Below are positions 1 through 7,867 of a stretch of 64,000 nucleotides of DNA, piece by piece. The translations under genes and the position numbers were made by a program. Every line of letters starts with the position of its first letter. Position 1 is the first letter of the stretch. Below the pieces are notes generated by a model. That model was not told the DNA's origin and did no database searches. It saw nothing but the letters and a program-made list of their open reading frames with translations. This DNA is from Bacteroidales bacterium UBA5536. GTDB taxonomy: Bacteria; Bacteroidota; Bacteroidia; Bacteroidales; F082. The stretch is from positions 574,967 through 638,966 of the forward strand of contig DINQ01000008.1 in assembly GCA_002426795.1 (NCBI GenBank). The letters are read 5' to 3'.

Positions 1-51
1 GCCATATTACAATAGCCTTTTTATTTAACTGAATAATAAGTCTTTAAAAAG

Positions 52-1347
52 TTACCTGATAAGTTTGGGCTTAAACGACAGCATCACCCATGCCCAATTG
101 TTCATGGCTTTTTCATCTCCACCTTTCAATAATTGCAGTGTTTCTGTTCCGAACATCTGACTGTAACCCGCACTCAAGATCACCTCGTCCGACATTTGAT
201 AGCCGAAGGTCAAATCGAACTCTGTGCCTAAGCTTTTGGGCATGACTACCGGAGTAGCATTGGCCGATGCGCCAAAAACATCTGCTGCAGCAGCAAAGAA
301 ATGCACTGCCAATCCGCTAGTAAGCTTGTTTTTACTATATTTTCCGTTAAGAACAAGATCGCTCAACCCCACATTATTCAGGTGATTTCCAACATAGAAA
401 TAATCCATTAAACCATTGAACTTGTGGTTTGTGCCATAAAAAGGATTGAATGAACGATTGGTATAATCAGCATTGTTTGCCATTTCTTTTTGACTTGTTC
501 CGGAAAGCAATTCCCAGGAGGTGCCAAAAGTCCAATTTTCATTTGCCATGTATTGGGCACCGGCAGACAAATAGTAAGCATTTAGCTTGCGATCGTTTGC
601 ATCTTTTCCAATTGTATAATACGTTGCTGCGTTGAAAGAAGTTTTACCCATTGTATAAACAAATCGCCCACCGATCGTCTGATTGAAAACAGTTTGATAT
701 GCATTCTCGCCATTTTCGAGATATGTATGTTGCAATCCGTTGTTGAGAAACAACAGGCTCATAGCCAACTGTTCAAATTTCTTGTGAAACCATACAAACT
801 GCATAGTTTTGTAGTTTCCTGCCAACGTATACTCAGTCCCCAGAAGATTTTCTGTTTGCTGGTTAAAAGCGGCTCCAATATGTAGCTTAAACTTCTTTTC
901 AAATTTTAAAAGAGCGATGTCGTGGCTTCTGGCCTGTTGTGCCCAATCCACATTTCCCAAAATCCTCGAATCGTCATATACCAGTTCCTGGCGTCCTATC
1001 TTCAGAGAAACAAGGTCGTTAAAGATGATTTCGCCCCAGGCCTGATGCAACATCAATTGGTTTGAAACGGCTACCAGCTGCGGTTGATCTCCCCAAACCC
1101 GGATATCCTGAACACTTAAGCCAAAACGCATCTTTGTACTGCCATAAGCGGCGTTTAACCGACTGCGTTGAGAAACAAAAAAGGCAGCTTTATCGGCCTC
1201 ATTTACAAGGCTCTTCAAACCATGTCTGTATTCTGCACGCGACCTCAGCTCAGCATCCAGACTGAACTGTCCGAAAACTGTTTTAAAGGGAAAAGCTAAC
1301 ATAATAAACATGAAATAAACAGCAGTTTTCATCATTTTTCTTTTCAT
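52..1347 (-). CDS. Alginate-export-family outer-membrane beta-barrel protein
   Basis: Probable outer-membrane porin of the alginate-export (Alginate_exp) type. Seen: an N-terminal signal peptide ending at VFG-QFSLDAELR, then about 400 residues of alternating polar/hydrophobic strands ending in an aromatic-containing strand, with the family-like block GRQELVYDDSRILGNVDW near residue 150. The frame opens at a GTG at 1383, but that codon sits on the predicted transcription start of the -7-like element at 1388-1395, so I place the start at the ATG at 1347; ATGs at 1335 and 1332 are also possible. Rrf2 gene lies upstream on the same strand, with a terminator between. The substrate cannot be read from the sequence; proteins of this family in Bacteroidota need not export alginate. 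Confidence 0.75.
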   Translation of the reverse strand: MKRKMMKTAVYFMFIMLAFPFKTVFGQFSLDAELRSRAEYRHGLKSLVNEADKAAFFVSQRSRLNAAYGSTKMRFGLSVQDIRVWGDQPQLVAVSNQLMLHQAWGEIIFNDLVSLKIGRQELVYDDSRILGNVDWAQQARSHDIALLKFEKKFKLHIGAAFNQQTENLLGTEYTLAGNYKTMQFVWFHKKFEQLAMSLLFLNNGLQHTYLENGENAYQTVFNQTIGGRFVYTMGKTSFNAATYYTIGKDANDRKLNAYYLSAGAQYMANENWTFGTSWELLSGTSQKEMANNADYTNRSFNPFYGTNHKFNGLMDYFYVGNHLNNVGLSDLVLNGKYSKNKLTSGLAVHFFAAAADVFGASANATPVVMPKSLGTEFDLTFGYQMSDEVILSAGYSQMFGTETLQLLKGGDEKAMNNWAWVMLSFKPKLIR

Positions 1348-1387
1348 ACCGATGATCATTTTAAGGTTTGTTATAAGTTTCACACTG

Positions 1388-1395
1388 CAAAGTAA
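1388..1395 (-). promoter_or_regulatory. Probable -7 element of the barrel-protein promoter
   Basis: Minus-strand TTACTTTG is one base off the Bacteroidota consensus TAnnTTTG, with a TTG about 20 bases upstream. It predicts transcription from about 1382, which argues against the GTG at 1383 as the start codon. Confidence 0.4.
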
Positions 1396-1450
1396 TGACG
1401 AAAAAATATTCTATACAAGAATTTCGGTATTTATTTACTTGTTTTCTGAT

Positions 1451-1479
1451 AAAAAAAATCCGCTTTTGCGGCTTTTTTT
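1451..1479 (-). terminator. Intrinsic terminator of the Rrf2 gene
   Basis: On the minus strand, CCGC-AAAA-GCGG is flanked by an A-run and followed by a run of eight T. It overlaps the stop codon of the Rrf2 gene at 1478-1480. The A/T arms make it potentially bidirectional. The GC stem is only four base pairs. Confidence 0.6.
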
Positions 1480-1876
1480 ACAGATAATCTTCTAACGTAT
1501 TGTTTTGCAGGTGATTCCTGAAATCAACAGTCATTTTTCGGGTTACGTTATCCATGATACATTTATCGAATGGACAAATGTGTTTGTCTAATGGGCAGGT
1601 TGTAACCTCTATTTTACCTTCAATAGATTCATAAATCTGCAAAAGTGTGATGTCTTTGGGGTCTTTTTTAAGCGTAAAACCTCCTGAAGGCCCGCGATGC
1701 GACTCCAGAAAATTGTCTTTAACAAGGCGCTGGAAAATTTTGGCTACATGGTGTTTCGAACTTCCTGTCAGTTCGGCAATCATTACAACATTCGCCATTT
1801 TTTCAGCCTTTGCAACCAGGATCATTCCATGTAGGGCGATAGATGCAGCTTCGGTTAATGTAACAATTTTTGACAT
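1478..1876 (-). CDS. Rrf2-family transcriptional regulator, probable Fe-S sensor
   Basis: DNA-binding regulator of the Rrf2 family (IscR/NsrR type). Seen: 132 residues, an N-terminal winged helix with the recognition segment SSKHHVAKIFQRLVK (39-53), the wing motif RGPSGGF (61-67), and three cysteines at 94, 101 and 106. Family knowledge: three cysteines at this position ligate an iron-sulfur cluster that senses NO, oxygen or Fe-S status. The spacing here is C-x6-C-x4-C, unlike the C-x5-C-x5-C of IscR. A palindrome over its own promoter suggests autoregulation. It is divergent from the manganese-exporter gene and upstream of the alginate-export-type gene; either could be a target. The ligand is inferred. 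Confidence 0.88.
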   Translation of the reverse strand: MSKIVTLTEAASIALHGMILVAKAEKMANVVMIAELTGSSKHHVAKIFQRLVKDNFLESHRGPSGGFTLKKDPKDITLLQIYESIEGKIEVTTCPLDKHICPFDKCIMDNVTRKMTVDFRNHLQNNTLEDYL

Positions 1877-1899
1877 TTTCTTATTCAGTATTTAATTAC

Positions 1900-1917
1900 C
1901 AAAATTACGCATAATTT
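1900..1917 (-). promoter_or_regulatory. Rrf2 gene promoter with overlapping inverted repeat
   Basis: The minus-strand -7 element TAATTTTG (1900-1907) overlaps a perfect inverted repeat AAATTA-CGCA-TAATTT (1902-1917), 24 bases upstream of the start codon. Its place over the promoter fits an autoregulatory operator. AT-rich repeats of this length can also arise by chance. Confidence 0.45.
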
Positions 1918-2034
1918 AAACCTAATTTTCCATTTTTACGCTTTTTTTAAAGCCTTCCCGTTTATTTAGAAATGTTTCAAATTAAAAAACACGATCTTTG
2001 CAAAGCTTTGGCTTAAAGACCTGGGTTTTACAGT

Positions 2035-3138
2035 ATGATTTCAGTTATTTTTCAACAAACAGTTATTATCACCACTTTCGTGCTCGGCATGATGATGGTG
2101 ATTGAATACATCAATGTGCAAACCAGAGGGATGTGGTCCGACCGAATACAGTCGTCGCCATTTTTGCAGATTGTACTTGGATCACTTATGGGCATTATTC
2201 CTGGCTGTCTGGGCACTTATACTGTTGTTTCGCTCTATGTGCACCGGGTCATCATGTTTCCTGCCTTGGTTGCTACTTTCATTGCCACTTCGGGCGACGA
2301 GGCATTTTTGATGTTTACCATCATTCCGGTTACAGCGCTTAAGCTCAACATCATGTTGTTTGCCATTGCAGTGATAACAGGCATTATTGTGCATTTTACG
2401 GTGAAGAACAAGTTTATTGGTCTGATCAAGGAGAAAGGCCTTCCACTGCACAATAAAAACGAAGAATGCAATCATTACGACCCGAAGCATATCCTGACCA
2501 ATTTGCGCAATCTCAGTTTCACGCGTGCGTTGTTGCTTGCTGGAGCGCTCGGACTGTTGATTTCATTAAGTACAGGGATTGTAGACGGCAGTCATCACCT
2601 CAACACCTTGATGCATGGTAGTCAAAATCTTACATCTGTTAACGGGGCCGAGCACGCACACGATCACCATGGCGAAGCCGACTGGATCAGGATCAGTCTT
2701 ATTGTTCTTCTTGTTTCGATACTTTATATTCTTCTTACGGTTAAAGATCATTTTTTGCAGGAGCATTTGTGGCAACACATTTTGAAGAAGCATTTTCTGA
2801 AAATTTTTCTTTGGACATTCGGTGTGATTTTGTCTATTCACCTGGCCAATCAATACATCAATCTTCAAGACTGGATATCAGCAAATCTATACCTTGTCTT
2901 ACTCATTGCCGTGCTCATTGGGATTATCCCTGAATCGGGGCCGCATTATATTTTTGTGCTGTTGTTTGCGCAGGGAGCCATTCCGCTCAGTATTCTTCTG
3001 GCTAGTTCGATCGTGCAGGATGGACATGGTTCGCTGCCTTTGCTTGCCGAATCGCAAAAAGGATTTTTTGCAGCCAAGATCATCAACATAATAGTAGGAC
3101 TGCTTATTGGAGCAGCAGGACTTTATTTTGGCTATTAA
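2035..3138 (+). CDS. Putative manganese exporter (ArsP_2-type membrane protein)
   Basis: Integral membrane protein of the putative manganese transporter family formerly called arsenic efflux (PF11449). Seen: 367 residues with about eight to ten hydrophobic segments in two halves; each half holds a similar short motif, GIIPGCLGTY near residue 55 and GIIPESGPHY near residue 300, consistent with internal duplication. A hydrophilic His-rich loop (HAHDHHGEAD, about 208-217) lies between the halves and may bind metal. A poor -7 element (GATCTTTG, 1993-2000) precedes it. The UspA gene follows after 49 bases on the same strand, so co-transcription is likely. Metal specificity is family inference. Confidence 0.75.
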   Translation: MISVIFQQTVIITTFVLGMMMVIEYINVQTRGMWSDRIQSSPFLQIVLGSLMGIIPGCLGTYTVVSLYVHRVIMFPALVATFIATSGDEAFLMFTIIPVTALKLNIMLFAIAVITGIIVHFTVKNKFIGLIKEKGLPLHNKNEECNHYDPKHILTNLRNLSFTRALLLAGALGLLISLSTGIVDGSHHLNTLMHGSQNLTSVNGAEHAHDHHGEADWIRISLIVLLVSILYILLTVKDHFLQEHLWQHILKKHFLKIFLWTFGVILSIHLANQYINLQDWISANLYLVLLIAVLIGIIPESGPHYIFVLLFAQGAIPLSILLASSIVQDGHGSLPLLAESQKGFFAAKIINIIVGLLIGAAGLYFGY

Positions 3139-3187
3139 TTTTTGTACTTTTAAGCACTTGTTTTTCATTTCTCCAAACACCAAACAC

Positions 3188-4054
3188 ATGAAAATCATCC
3201 TTTCTACCGACTTCAGCGAAGAGAATAAAATGCTGTATCCCTATGCTATCGATCTACTCAAAGTTACAGGCGGTGAGATTGTCCTCTTTCACGCTTTTAT
3301 GGATCAGATTTTAATGGGCGACAGTAGCTTCCCTGGTGGACTTGATTCTGATACGTTTTTCAACCGTGAGTTACTTGTTGAAATGGAAGAACAGGCTGCT
3401 GTATTTATGCGCGAAAAAAAGGCGTTACTTGAAAAAGCTATTGAAGAAAGCGGCGCAAATAACATTCAGGTGAGCGAAATGTTGAAAGGTGGCGACCCTG
3501 AACTCGAATTACTGAGCCTGACTGAAGAACAAAAACCTGACTTAATTCTGATGGGTACGCGTGGAAAAGGCAAAAAGGGTTTTTTGGAAGGAAGCATGGC
3601 AAAAAGTATCATGACGAAAGTGCATGTACCTTTACTCTCAGTGCCTGAGGGCTACACATGGACCAAAAGTAATGAGGTAATGTATGCCACCAACTTCGGT
3701 CGATTTGAAGTATCGACTATCAATTCCATTTATAAACTACTCGAACGGTATGACCCTGTGATTCACGTGGTTCATCTGCTTGTAGATCAGGATGAAGAAA
3801 AAACATCCTTGCTGATGGAGGAACTCAAGCAAGCATTCAGGCAGGAAGAAGCACGCCAGCAAATTCGTTTTCACATGGTAAGGACTACTGAACCAAAAGA
3901 GGCACTTAAGCTCTTTTGCGAAACCAACAATATCAGTTTGGCCTCCTTTATTGCCAACAGAAGAAGTCTGCTTGATTATATTTTCAAAGATAAGGTAGGA
4001 AAAGATGCGTTTTTCGATTTGGGTATTCCCATGCTTACTTTCAGAGAACCTTAA
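3188..4054 (+). CDS. Double-domain universal stress protein (UspA family)
   Basis: Cytoplasmic UspA-type protein with two tandem domains (about 1-150 and 155-288). The first begins MKIILSTDFSEEN and carries a nucleotide-binding signature MGTRGKGKKGFLEGS, close to the canonical G-2x-G-9x-G-S/T. The second keeps the fold-like start (VMYATNFG) but has no glycine signature and is probably not ATP-binding. The frame is open upstream to 3107, but that overlaps the previous gene; the ATG at 3188 begins exactly at the family's normal N-terminus. The last four bases overlap the end of the convergent glycosyltransferase gene. Confidence 0.85.
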   Translation: MKIILSTDFSEENKMLYPYAIDLLKVTGGEIVLFHAFMDQILMGDSSFPGGLDSDTFFNRELLVEMEEQAAVFMREKKALLEKAIEESGANNIQVSEMLKGGDPELELLSLTEEQKPDLILMGTRGKGKKGFLEGSMAKSIMTKVHVPLLSVPEGYTWTKSNEVMYATNFGRFEVSTINSIYKLLERYDPVIHVVHLLVDQDEEKTSLLMEELKQAFRQEEARQQIRFHMVRTTEPKEALKLFCETNNISLASFIANRRSLLDYIFKDKVGKDAFFDLGIPMLTFREP

Positions 4055-5220
4055 ACTCCGCCCACGACCTCGTCGTACCAGCTATGTAGTAACGCACCCA
4101 CTTGTCGGGTGCCATAGATTTCAGCTACTTTATCTCTGAGATATTGTGGATTAAATTCATTTAAGCGTTGAGTCATCTCCAGAATGGCATGAAATAATGC
4201 GTCTTCGTTGGCAACATCAACCAAAATCCCACTCTTTTGGTCAACCATTTCGGGGATTCCACCTACTTTGGTAGCTACTACAGGAATGCCACAGGCAAAG
4301 GCTTCAAGGATGACGACCGGCATATTTTCATAGTTGCTAAACATCAACATAAAATCAGCTACTGCAATATTCTGAGCCAGTTGTTTTCCCTGCAACAATC
4401 CTGTAAACTGAACCACTTTGCCTAATTCCAAACTATCGCGCAATAATTTCATCTCTTCAAAATCCATGCCTTTGCCTACCATTACACAACTAAATGAAAT
4501 ATTGGCCTGCTTCAAACGCTTCAGCACCCTAAGCATGCCCGAGATATTTTTTGACTGATCTTCAAAACAACTAACATGAACCATGCGTATCATGGGTCCT
4601 TGGCTTTTATTTTCGATCGGCTTAAACAATTGCATATCTACGACATTGGGTAGAATAACATATTTTCTGTTCGATAGACCATGAGCCTGCATGGCTTTAG
4701 CCAGATTTTCAGTCACGGTTGTTACCATACTGGCATTTCTGACAACCAAGGCCGAAACTTTTTTGTGAATTGTCCCACTGAAACCTTTGTTACCTGGCAA
4801 ATATCGCGACCAATGCTCGGTTACCATGTATGGAATCCGAAACAATACTTTGTAATAAAGTGCTATTAGTCCCAACCGTGTCAGTACATGCACGTGAATG
4901 AGTGCAGGTTTACCAGATGTTTTTCTGGCAACTTTTATCCCCTGAAAAACAGCGTTGCAATACCTGTAAGCGGATATAAACCGGGAAAGAATCCCATCCG
5001 ATTTGGGCTTGATGTAGTAAACCTGAATGGCATTCACCCCGTTATGAAAATCCTGTTTCAGCTCGTAAACACTATCACTTTCATTGTTTTGATGAACATA
5101 AACAACCGATACATCATTAAAGAGCGCCACTGCCTCTGCATGACGCTGCACAAACAAGCCAAACATAGGATCATATCTGTGCGGGTACCAGCGTGCCAAA
5201 AAAAGGATGTGCCTCTTCAT
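4051..5220 (-). CDS. Glycosyltransferase family 4 (GT-B)
   Basis: Probable GT-B retaining glycosyltransferase acting on a cell-surface glycan. Seen: 389 residues, N-terminal acceptor domain starting MKRHILFLARWYPHRYDP, C-terminal nucleotide-sugar domain with the E-x7-E motif inside ENMPVVILEAFACGIPVVAT (about 310-330) and GGIPEMV after it. No signal peptide, so cytoplasmic or membrane-associated. It begins two bases after the NadR-like kinase gene and is the last gene of that run, though its function looks unrelated. Donor and acceptor cannot be read. Confidence 0.85.
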   Translation of the reverse strand: MKRHILFLARWYPHRYDPMFGLFVQRHAEAVALFNDVSVVYVHQNNESDSVYELKQDFHNGVNAIQVYYIKPKSDGILSRFISAYRYCNAVFQGIKVARKTSGKPALIHVHVLTRLGLIALYYKVLFRIPYMVTEHWSRYLPGNKGFSGTIHKKVSALVVRNASMVTTVTENLAKAMQAHGLSNRKYVILPNVVDMQLFKPIENKSQGPMIRMVHVSCFEDQSKNISGMLRVLKRLKQANISFSCVMVGKGMDFEEMKLLRDSLELGKVVQFTGLLQGKQLAQNIAVADFMLMFSNYENMPVVILEAFACGIPVVATKVGGIPEMVDQKSGILVDVANEDALFHAILEMTQRLNEFNPQYLRDKVAEIYGTRQVGALLHSWYDEVVGGV

Positions 5221-5222
5221 TT

Positions 5223-5744
5223 TTAAATACTATTATGGCCGTTTTCAAGTTTACGAACTGCGTTTACCAATCGATTATTGCCATGTCCGGATACTATAGC
5301 ATAAGACCAGCCCAATTCATCGAGTGCCTTTTGATACCTGGCAAAGAGTTCCTCTCTTCGGTGGGGGTGCTCACGCAGTGGATCAGGTTCCCATGGCAGG
5401 TCAATATCACAGAGTAAGTACATGTCAAACATCTGTTTTTCAATTAATTTTTGGATTGAGTCAGGGCAATATCCATAAACCACTTCCGTCCATATTTTGC
5501 AAACCAAAACCTCCGTATCACTAAAGATCATTTTTGCACCAGTTTTGACCGCCGTTTCAACAGCCTTGCATTGTCCTGCCGCAATCGCCTCTACATCAGC
5601 AATTTTGTAAGGTTTATTGATTTGATTCAAATATTCTCTCGCGTATTCCTCAACGCAAACAGCCTGATAGTATTCTGCCAATTCATTGGCCAGCCAGGAT
5701 TTGCCAGTCGATTCCGGTCCCGTAATTGCAATTTTCTTATACAT
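5223..5744 (-). CDS. NadR/Ttd14-type AAA kinase (ribosylnicotinamide kinase-like)
   Basis: P-loop kinase of the AAA_28 type, equivalent to the C-terminal ribosylnicotinamide kinase domain of NadR. Seen from the ATG at 5744: 173 residues, Walker A GPESTGKS at residues 8-15, and the family block DLPWEPDPLREHPHRREE near 125. The NMN adenylyltransferase and repressor domains of full NadR are absent. An ATG at 5768 lies deeper inside pnuC and would add eight non-conserved residues. It overlaps pnuC by 8 bp, fitting a transport-coupled kinase that traps imported nicotinamide riboside as NMN. Since a thiamine-binding gene is next door, the substrate is not certain. Confidence 0.8.
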   Translation of the reverse strand: MYKKIAITGPESTGKSWLANELAEYYQAVCVEEYAREYLNQINKPYKIADVEAIAAGQCKAVETAVKTGAKMIFSDTEVLVCKIWTEVVYGYCPDSIQKLIEKQMFDMYLLCDIDLPWEPDPLREHPHRREELFARYQKALDELGWSYAIVSGHGNNRLVNAVRKLENGHNSI

Positions 5745-6345
5745 TTCTGGCCTGTTTGCGCCATGCAAGATAACCCATTACAGCAATAATTAAAAAAACA
5801 AAATACTGAAAACTCGTGAATACCAATCCCTTGTAAAAATAAAGCGGGACTGATACAACATCTCCAATAATCCAGTAAATCCAGTTTTCAACCTTCTTAA
5901 CGGCCATCAGCCACATTCCCACAATAAAAACAGATGTAGTAAAGGAATCAATATAAGGCACATTGCTGTCGGTGAAATGCGTCAAAACATAACTCAACAG
6001 GAAAAACCAGACGATGGTTGCCAAAACCGCGTAAATATTTTGTTTTTTTGTTAAAAATCTAACCGGCAGTTCCGTCTCATTTGGTCGCTTTCGGGTCCAG
6101 TTGATCCATCCATACACACTCATCACAAAATACACAAAGTTGATTCCCATATCGGCGTACAGCTTGGCCACAAAACAGATATAAACGTAAATCACCACGC
6201 TCACAATACCTGTAGGAAAAACCAAAATGTTGACTTTTTTGCTATACCAAACACTCAGAAGGCCAAACACGACTGCAACGACTTCGAGAAGTGTGGTTTG
6301 ATAAATATTTTGGAGAAACAAATCCCAAATACTACTTGCTTCCAT
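5737..6345 (-). CDS. pnuC: PnuC-family vitamin transporter
   Basis: Membrane facilitator of the PnuC family (SWEET-like fold, seven helices) that brings in nicotinamide riboside or, in the PnuT subgroup, thiamine. Seen: 202 residues, seven hydrophobic segments, the family signature YGWINW (about 79-84) in the central helix region, and WIYWIIGDVVSVPLYFYKG near residue 165. It overlaps the upstream thiamine-binding gene by 14 bp and the downstream kinase by 8 bp, so the three are translationally linked. The kinase argues for nicotinamide riboside, the YkoF-like gene for thiamine. Confidence 0.88.
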   Translation of the reverse strand: MEASSIWDLFLQNIYQTTLLEVVAVVFGLLSVWYSKKVNILVFPTGIVSVVIYVYICFVAKLYADMGINFVYFVMSVYGWINWTRKRPNETELPVRFLTKKQNIYAVLATIVWFFLLSYVLTHFTDSNVPYIDSFTTSVFIVGMWLMAVKKVENWIYWIIGDVVSVPLYFYKGLVFTSFQYFVFLIIAVMGYLAWRKQARNV

Positions 6346-6592
6346 CTACATGATTTAGGTCAGCGTTGATGATCTTCAGCACAAACACAGAATGAGGCAA
6401 CTCGAAGGCCTTTTCAATCTCTGTGGTAAGCACCTGCATTACTTGCGTGTATTCTCCAAAAACCTGCGTACTCATACCATTTGTTTTCACAACCAGGTTT
6501 TCGTACTGATTCAGGCATGCAATAAATCTTTTAATAGGCGGGATATATTCTACCAGCAAAGGGTAATAGCTTATTTCTACAGATGTTTTCAT
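6332..6592 (-). CDS. YkoF-like / MTH1187-family thiamine-binding protein
   Basis: Small ferredoxin-like protein of the thiamine-binding family PF01910 (MTH1187/YkoF). Seen: 86 residues starting MKTSVEISYYPL, followed by the ligand-loop-like block VKTNGMSTQVFGEY (about 35-48), which matches the family's T-x-MGT-x-x-x-GE pattern, and a C-terminal strand FVLKIINAD. Family members bind hydroxymethylpyrimidine or thiamine; physiological roles are mostly unproven. First gene of the overlapping run with pnuC and the kinase. I saw no TPP-riboswitch signature in the 156 bases upstream. Confidence 0.7.
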   Translation of the reverse strand: MKTSVEISYYPLLVEYIPPIKRFIACLNQYENLVVKTNGMSTQVFGEYTQVMQVLTTEIEKAFELPHSVFVLKIINADLNHVDGSK

Positions 6593-6748
6593 GAAATTTA
6601 AACATTAAATAATTATCAATCAGCATGATACCTGAAAGCGAAAAATAAAACAGGCAACGCATGCATTTTTCGTACATTAGCTCATCAAAAATAAGGGAAA
6701 AAGGGATGCCCGTGGCAGGGTAAATAGCAATTCTATAAAACCACAAAC

Positions 6749-7144
6749 ATGGAAAGAACATTTGTTTGGACAGGTAGTTTATTGGCCGGGACCGGCGTTG
6801 TTCTTGGGGCGCTTGGAGCGCATTATCTGAAACAGAATCTGAGTGTAACCAGTTTGCAGAGTTTCGAAACAGGCGTGCGTTATCAATTGTATCATGCCAT
6901 GGCGATTTTGTTTCTCTCCGTTCTTCCGCTGAAACTAAGTGGAAGGTATTGCAAATGGGCTTTTTATGCCTTTTTATTTGGCACCTTGTTTTTCTCAGGG
7001 TCTATTTATCTGCTTTCTACAGCTGCGCTTACAGGAATTAACCTTCCATGGCTTGGTCCGGTAACACCCGTGGGTGGATTATTATTCATTACAGGATGGA
7101 TCATTCTTTTTGCTGCCAGCCTAAGAAGCATGAAAGAAATCTAA
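6749..7144 (+). CDS. DUF423 family membrane protein
   Basis: Small inner-membrane protein of the DUF423 (YgdD) family. Seen: 131 residues, four predicted transmembrane helices, and the family's N-terminal signature GVVLGALGAHYLK at about 17-29, followed by F-x-TGVRYQLYHAMAIL (40-54). The function is unknown. It is a single gene between divergent and convergent neighbours. The start ATG is in the normal family position. Confidence 0.88.
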   Translation: MERTFVWTGSLLAGTGVVLGALGAHYLKQNLSVTSLQSFETGVRYQLYHAMAILFLSVLPLKLSGRYCKWAFYAFLFGTLFFSGSIYLLSTAALTGINLPWLGPVTPVGGLLFITGWIILFAASLRSMKEI

Positions 7145-7157
7145 TCAAAAAAATATC

Positions 7158-7171
7158 GGTTATTAATAACC
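7158..7171. repeat. Perfect 14-bp palindrome between convergent genes
   Basis: GGTTATTAATAACC is a perfect palindrome in the 84-base space between the convergent DUF423 and lolA genes. There is no T-run, so it is not a clear terminator. Confidence 0.4.
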
Positions 7172-7228
7172 TATATTCTCTTGCTTTTAAGCGAATCTAT
7201 GAGGTTCTGACAGCAGACTATTGAAATT

Positions 7229-7867
7229 TTAACGCATATCAACGACTTCAACACCGGGAAAATCTGCTGTGTTGAAGACAAAGAAGCTATCATCAATAGG
7301 GTGATTGGGCACCAGTTTCTTTATCAGGTAGGTAAACTCATTACCTCCATTGTCAAAAATATTAAAGCTTACGATTTGCAGCTTGTTTTCATCAATAACA
7401 ATCTGAATCTTAGAAAACTTCTTTCCAGCTTCTGGTTTCAGTTCAATGGTTTTAAATCCTTTGGCAGCATTCTCCTTGTTGTTGACAAAACTGGTTTTAT
7501 AGTCGTTATAATATGATGTTAAAATACTCGATGGAGTAATACTTTCTTCACCTGTGTTTACATCACTTACCATTACCTCCTCACTGTCCTGGAGGTAAGT
7601 CCATACTGTTGTGCCATCACAATAAACCGATTGTTCGGCCATTTCAAGCTTGTAGGCATCACCCTTGATGAATACCTTGCCAGATTTTAGCTCATCTATT
7701 CCTGCTGCTTCGTTGGTCATTCTGTAATCAAAATTTACCTCCATGGTGCTATACGACTTGGTTTTATCAATGACTGACTTCAGCAAATCGTCGGCGCTGC
7801 TTTGCGCTGACAAGCCAAAACCCAGCAGTAGAAAAAATCCAGCAAATATCCATTTCAAATTCTTCAT
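7229..7867 (-). CDS. lolA: LolA-like outer-membrane lipoprotein carrier
   Basis: Periplasmic chaperone that carries lipoproteins from the LolCDE exporter to the outer membrane. Seen: 212 residues, signal peptide cleaved after GFGLSAQ (about residue 22), then the LolA half-barrel with strand pairs such as SYSTMEVNFDYRM (38-50) and GKVFIKGDAYKLEM (63-76). Bacteroidota genomes generally lack an identifiable LolB; none is seen here. The start codon overlaps the ftsK stop by 4 bp, so it is translated as the second gene of an ftsK-lolA operon. Confidence 0.85.
   Translation of the reverse strand: MKNLKWIFAGFFLLLGFGLSAQSSADDLLKSVIDKTKSYSTMEVNFDYRMTNEAAGIDELKSGKVFIKGDAYKLEMAEQSVYCDGTTVWTYLQDSEEVMVSDVNTGEESITPSSILTSYYNDYKTSFVNNKENAAKGFKTIELKPEAGKKFSKIQIVIDENKLQIVSFNIFDNGGNEFTYLIKKLVPNHPIDDSFFVFNTADFPGVEVVDMR

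Noticed and set aside
6660..6700. Hammerhead-like core (TGATGA ... GAAA) on the minus strand upstream of the thiamine-binding gene
   Set aside because: The essential first C is replaced by T, helix II cannot form, and there is no cleavage-site stem. Chance.
6593..6748. Possible TPP riboswitch before the thiamine-binding/pnuC genes
   Set aside because: I looked for the CTGAGA and ACCTGATCTGG-type conserved boxes on both strands and saw neither.
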